In this document: piece by piece, positions 60,628-64,000 of the stretch
Numbering within the stretch: position 1 is the stretch's first letter
Layout: every line of letters begins with the position of its first letter
Assembly (NCBI RefSeq): GCF_015767435.1
Contig: NZ_JADWOV010000293.1
Location: forward strand, 1-64,000
Source of the DNA: Polaribacter sp. BAL334
GTDB lineage: Bacteria > Bacteroidota > Bacteroidia > Flavobacteriales > Flavobacteriaceae
Direction of reading: 5' to 3'
DNA: 64,000 nt
Position numbers and translations under genes: made by a program
Notes under the pieces: model-generated
The model's database searches: none
Told to the model about the DNA's origin: nothing
What the model saw: only the letters and a program-made list of their open reading frames with translations

Positions 60628-62688
60628 ATGAAAGAGATAAAAGTATCTGCCGAGTTCAAAACTCAAACTACCAAAGCAATAATTGCGATAAGTTATTTTA
60701 TATTCACATATTTACTGATGTTAGTCTTTGCGATTGGATTAACTGTTTTATGTGTTTATGCAGGAATAATGTTCATGGTATCAATGCCTGGAATAATAAC
60801 TTTAGCTTTAGGTATAGGACTAGCTAGTTTAGGAATTCTTGTTTTATTTTTCTTACTTAAATTCATTTTCAAATCACATAAAATTGATCGTTCACACCTT
60901 ACTGAAATTAAAAAAAATGATGAACCTAAACTTTTTAAACTTATAGAAGATTTGGTAAATGAAGTTGAAACTAATTTTCCGAAAAAAGTGTATATTTCTT
61001 CTGAAGTAAATGCTTCAGTATTTTATGATTCCAGTTTTTGGAGTATGTTTTTTCCTCTCAAAAAAAACCTTCATATAGGTTTAGGACTTGTAAATAGTGT
61101 TTCTAAGTCTGAGCTTAAGGCTATTTTAAGTCATGAATTCGGACATTTTTCTCAAAAAACAATGAAAGTTGGAAGCTATGTTTACAATGTGAATCAAATA
61201 ATTTATAACCTACTGTTTGACAATGAAAAATATGACAATCTTATCCAAAAATGGGCAAATATTAGTGGATATTTTTCCATTTTCGTAGTCATTGCAGTTA
61301 CAATTATTGATGGTATCAAATGGATATTAAACCAAATGTATGGTCTTGTAAATAAAAGTTATATGGCTTTATCAAGAGAAATGGAATTTCATGCAGATGA
61401 AATTGCAGCAAATATTACAGGTTATGAGCCATTAAAAAGTTCTTTACTTAGAATGTCTTTAGTGGATCACTCTTATAATAGTGTTTTGTCTTTTTATGAT
61501 AGCAAAATCTCGGAAAATAAAAAATCTGAAAATCTATTTAGAGATCATTTATTTGTAACGAATTTTCTAGCCAAAGATAACAACTTAGAAATCAAACACA
61601 ATTTACCTCAAATATCAGTAAACGATTTAAATAAATTCAACAAATCGAAATTAGTTATTAAAGATCAATGGGCTTCACATCCAAGTACAGAAGATAGAAT
61701 TGCAATTCTTGAAAAAACAGGATTGGTTGCAAAAAGCATTGATAATGAATCTGCGAATTTATTATTTTCAGATATTGAAAAAATTCAGAAAGAGATAACG
61801 TATAAGGTTTTTAAGAATATTGTTTTCACACAAGAAAGTTCAAGTATTCCTTTTGAATCATTCCAATCAAATTTTAAAGAGGAATTTGAAAAAAATACCT
61901 TTCCAAAACTTTACAATGGGTATTATGATAATAAAAACCCTTCATTCTTTGAAATTCAGAGCATTGAACAAGATATTGAAAAAATAGAATTAGAGGATTT
62001 ATTTTCAGAAAGTAATGTAGAAATTGTTTATACAGCATTATCATTACAAGCTGATATAGAAACTATTAAACAAATTTCAAATAAAATTTTTGATGTAAAA
62101 ACTTTTGACTATGATGGTATTAAGTATACAATAAAAGAATGTAATAGTCTTCTCACAAAACTTGAAAAAGAGATAGATATATTGAATGAAAAAATTAAAT
62201 TAAATGATATTCAAATATTTAAGTACTTTAAAAATCAAGAACAAAAAACGAACTTAAATCAAAATCTAGAAAATTTATACAATCAGTTTTTTAATTTCGA
62301 TAAGGAATTTGAAACCAAATATGATGTTTTTATTCAGTTATCAAAAGAATTGGAATTCATAAACTATAAAACAACTTTTGAGAAAATAAATGCAAATTTT
62401 CTTAAAATTGATCCATTAGAAGCAAAATTAAAAAAAGGAATCAGAGAATTATTAGTAAATCCAGATTACCAAACAGAATTAACCAAAGATATAAAAGATA
62501 ATTTTGAAATTTATCTTACTAAAAAATGGGAATATTTTGGTGATAATAAATATTTTGATAATAATCTAGAAAAATTGTTTAAAGCAATGGATCATTATTC
62601 TTACCTCTTATCTAGAGGTTACTTTTTGACAAAGCAAAAATTATTAAATTATAAAGTTACACTAATAAATACATCAAAAAATATGTAG
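60628..62688 (+). CDS. M48-family membrane metallopeptidase with long C-terminal helical region
   Basis: The 686-residue protein starts with two membrane helices (16-80). Its zinc-peptidase site is HEFGH (169-173) with the third ligand Glu253 in EMEFHADEIAA, followed by WASHPSTEDRIAIL. That core covers residues 95-385 and resembles HtpX/STE24-type proteases, which degrade membrane proteins. The remaining 300 residues are charged, coiled-coil-like sequence not found in the short HtpX proteins. A third hydrophobic stretch near 213-230 sits inside the core. Substrate unknown. Confidence 0.88.
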   Translation: MKEIKVSAEFKTQTTKAIIAISYFIFTYLLMLVFAIGLTVLCVYAGIMFMVSMPGIITLALGIGLASLGILVLFFLLKFIFKSHKIDRSHLTEIKKNDEPKLFKLIEDLVNEVETNFPKKVYISSEVNASVFYDSSFWSMFFPLKKNLHIGLGLVNSVSKSELKAILSHEFGHFSQKTMKVGSYVYNVNQIIYNLLFDNEKYDNLIQKWANISGYFSIFVVIAVTIIDGIKWILNQMYGLVNKSYMALSREMEFHADEIAANITGYEPLKSSLLRMSLVDHSYNSVLSFYDSKISENKKSENLFRDHLFVTNFLAKDNNLEIKHNLPQISVNDLNKFNKSKLVIKDQWASHPSTEDRIAILEKTGLVAKSIDNESANLLFSDIEKIQKEITYKVFKNIVFTQESSSIPFESFQSNFKEEFEKNTFPKLYNGYYDNKNPSFFEIQSIEQDIEKIELEDLFSESNVEIVYTALSLQADIETIKQISNKIFDVKTFDYDGIKYTIKECNSLLTKLEKEIDILNEKIKLNDIQIFKYFKNQEQKTNLNQNLENLYNQFFNFDKEFETKYDVFIQLSKELEFINYKTTFEKINANFLKIDPLEAKLKKGIRELLVNPDYQTELTKDIKDNFEIYLTKKWEYFGDNKYFDNNLEKLFKAMDHYSYLLSRGYFLTKQKLLNYKVTLINTSKNM

Positions 62689-63045
62689 CAATATTAATTT
62701 GAAAATTAAATAGTTAAAAATTTAATTACATTAAAAAATTTTGATTTTAATCAAACACTCCTCTAAAAAGAATATTTCTATAAAGTCCTTTTTTGATTAA
62801 AAATAATTGCTAAAACTTAAATTACAATAAATCTTTACATCAAACTAAAACCATACTACAATCAAGACTTTATGACAACATCTTTTTGTTGAAATAAAGT
62901 TTTTTTGTTTTTCTTTTTTATGTATTTTAGATGCGTAACTTTTTTACTTTCTGATAGTTACAGCGTGGAGTTTTGAAACCACTCTAAAAAACAAGGCGAA
63001 ACCGAAAAGCCAAATGAGTAGGAAAAAATCAAACAATCAAACTTT
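62689..63045 (+). promoter_or_regulatory. aqpZ leader with possible structured RNA
   Basis: Before aqpZ, GTAACT...AGTTAC, GTGG(N10)CCAC (62965-62982) and GGC(N11)GCC (62995-63011) could form several short helices within 62934-63015. The segment is GC-richer than its surroundings, with purine-rich loops (GAAACC, CGAAACCGAAAA). I do not recognise a known riboswitch class. The rest of the gap is AT-rich. Confidence 0.4.
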
Positions 63046-63723
63046 ATGAAAAAAAATTTAGCAGAATTTTTAGGAACCTTCTGGTTAGTTTTAGGAGGTT
63101 GTGGAAGTGCGGTTTTAGCAGCTGCATTTCCTGAAGTGGGTATAGGTCTTGTGGGTGTTTCACTTGCATTTGGTCTTACTGTAGTAACTATTGCGTATGC
63201 ATTAGGGCATGTTTCTGGGGCTCATTTGAATCCTGCAGTGACCATTGGTTTATGGATGGGAAAAAGAATTTCTTCCAAAGATGTGTTACCATATATCATT
63301 TCTCAAATTTTAGGTGGTATTGCAGCAGCAGGTGTTTTGTATGTAATTGCTACTGGAAATGGCTCACAGATTGGCTCTTTTGCAGCAAATGGTTTTGGCG
63401 AACATTCTCCAGGTGGGTATAGCATGACTGCTGCTTTGATTACCGAATTTGTAATGACTTTTATGTTTTTAATCATCATTTTAGGTGCTACAGACGAAAA
63501 AGCTCCAAAAGGTTTTGCTGGGTTGACTATTGGATTGGCTTTGACATTGATTCATTTAATCAGTATTCCAGTAACAAACACTTCTGTAAACCCCGCAAGA
63601 AGTATTAGTCAAGCAATTTTTGTGGGAGATTGGGCAATATCTCAATTATGGGTTTTTATAGTAATTCCCATTGCAGGAGCTATTGTAGCAGGAATTGTGT
63701 ATCAATATTTACAAAAAAACTAA
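63046..63723 (+). CDS. aqpZ: Aquaporin Z (water channel)
   Basis: AqpZ lets water pass the inner membrane. The 225-residue protein has six helices and both pore motifs: HLNPAVT (Asn62) and VNPARS (Asn182, Arg185). The residues lining the pore suggest the water-specific type (TxxHxxN-like features and Arg185). It has its own terminator and a long leader. Its length is typical of bacterial AqpZ. Confidence 0.95.
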   Translation: MKKNLAEFLGTFWLVLGGCGSAVLAAAFPEVGIGLVGVSLAFGLTVVTIAYALGHVSGAHLNPAVTIGLWMGKRISSKDVLPYIISQILGGIAAAGVLYVIATGNGSQIGSFAANGFGEHSPGGYSMTAALITEFVMTFMFLIIILGATDEKAPKGFAGLTIGLALTLIHLISIPVTNTSVNPARSISQAIFVGDWAISQLWVFIVIPIAGAIVAGIVYQYLQKN

Positions 63724-63741
63724 TAATAAGAATTTTATAAG

Positions 63742-63774
63742 AAAACCGTATTTGCTAGCATGTACGGTTTTTTT
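63742..63774 (+). terminator. Terminator of aqpZ
   Basis: AAAACCGTA (63742-63750) and TACGGTTTT (63763-63771), 9-bp stem followed by a T run, 19 bp after the stop codon. Confidence 0.88.
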
Positions 63775-63886
63775 ATGCTAAAAAAGATAGAAATACTTTT
63801 GCTTATAAAAAGTATTGAGCATCCATGAAAATATTTCAATCCATGAAATTTAAAGGGTAAAAATCGTTTTTCAATAAGTATTTTAC

Positions 63887-63894
63887 TACTTTTG
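63887..63894 (+). promoter_or_regulatory. -7 box 4 nt before the pterin dehydratase gene
   Basis: TACTTTTG ends four bases before ATG 63899, the same spacing as at mnmE, again predicting a leaderless mRNA. Confidence 0.45.
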
Positions 63895-63898
63895 AAAC

Positions 63899-64000
63899 AT
63901 GGAAAAACTGAATATTTTAGAAATCGAAGAACGATTGACTCATTTGATAGATTGGGAATATTATGAGGACGCTTTGCATACGGAATTTGAATTTGACAAT
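63899..64000 (+). CDS. 4a-hydroxytetrahydrobiopterin dehydratase, N-terminal part (cut by window edge)
   Basis: The first 34 residues, EKLNILEIEERLTHLIDWEY then EDALHTEFEFDN, match the start of pterin-4a-carbinolamine dehydratase, where a helix is followed by W-x(n)-FEFDNF before the catalytic His. The enzyme dehydrates 4a-hydroxytetrahydropterin made by aromatic amino acid hydroxylases. The window ends before the active site, so the call rests on the N-terminus. Confidence 0.7.
   Translation, partial: MEKLNILEIEERLTHLIDWEYYEDALHTEFEFDN

Noticed and set aside
62934..63015. Known riboswitch classes (TPP, cobalamin, SAM, c-di-GMP, glycine, ZTP) upstream of aqpZ
   Set aside because: The core motifs of these classes are not present; only generic short helices are visible.

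Overview
The window reads as a chromosomal segment of a Flavobacteriaceae-type Bacteroidota. The DNA is AT-rich, genes mostly lack a Shine-Dalgarno sequence, and many are preceded by the Bacteroidota -7 box TAnnTTTG. Family-typical traits include a stand-alone C-terminal transketolase subunit, a fused E1 alpha/beta dehydrogenase, bifunctional hisB and hisIE, LytTR and DUF4331 proteins, and a TonB-dependent receptor. Genus cannot be fixed from the sequence alone. No rRNA, tRNA, CRISPR array or canonical transposase was seen.

Layout. 1-5200 is an accessory block: a short GNAT-like gene, a carbon-nitrogen hydrolase, an EVE-HNH nuclease (probable modified-DNA restriction), an AraC regulator and a DoxX protein. 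The genes are punctuated by three long imperfect palindromes (447-556, 2788-2916, 5055-5183) that resemble integron attC sites or another cassette boundary. 5269-7968 is core: porin, transketolase C-half, maf and smpB. 7987-9985 is repeat-rich and holds one lipoprotein gene and a decayed toxin next to an intact antitoxin. 10389-16781 is a one-strand run of mostly secreted proteins of unknown function, several with YwqK/MORN repeats, one fused to a thioredoxin-like domain and one broken by a stop codon in its signal peptide.

17107-25012 is the complete histidine operon hisG-D-C-B-H-A-F-IE. It is preceded by a textbook attenuator: an 18-residue leader peptide with four consecutive His codons and a perfect 12-bp terminator stem. 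Nearly every junction in the operon carries a small dispersed repeat. Between hisC and hisB sits a 356-bp element with perfect 19-bp inverted ends around a GIY-YIG nuclease gene; a related ORF-less element lies between hisG and hisD. Both are preceded by a perfect palindrome with a 2-nt loop made from the 3' end of the upstream gene.

25071-38545 mixes peptidases, a LytTR/TMEM175 pair, transporters, two paralogous mini winged-helix proteins, an RluA-type pseudouridine synthase, the fused E1 dehydrogenase, an Lrp regulator and small lipoproteins. 38546-39505 holds hairpins and a 160-bp tandem repeat also found, inverted, at 9448-9662. 39506-44378 is a DUF4331/TPR/TonB-receptor operon. 44547-56254 holds core genes: K+ channel, miaA, OmpH-like, msrA, dnaX (whose frame breaks at an A12 run), GtrA, a Na+/H+ antiporter, miaE, mnmE and a Fic protein. 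56263-64000 holds a second antiporter, a cytochrome-c peroxidase reduced to its two ends by an internal deletion, a DUF2975/XRE pair, a DUF1287 remnant, an M48 protease, aqpZ with a possibly structured leader, and the start of a pterin dehydratase gene.
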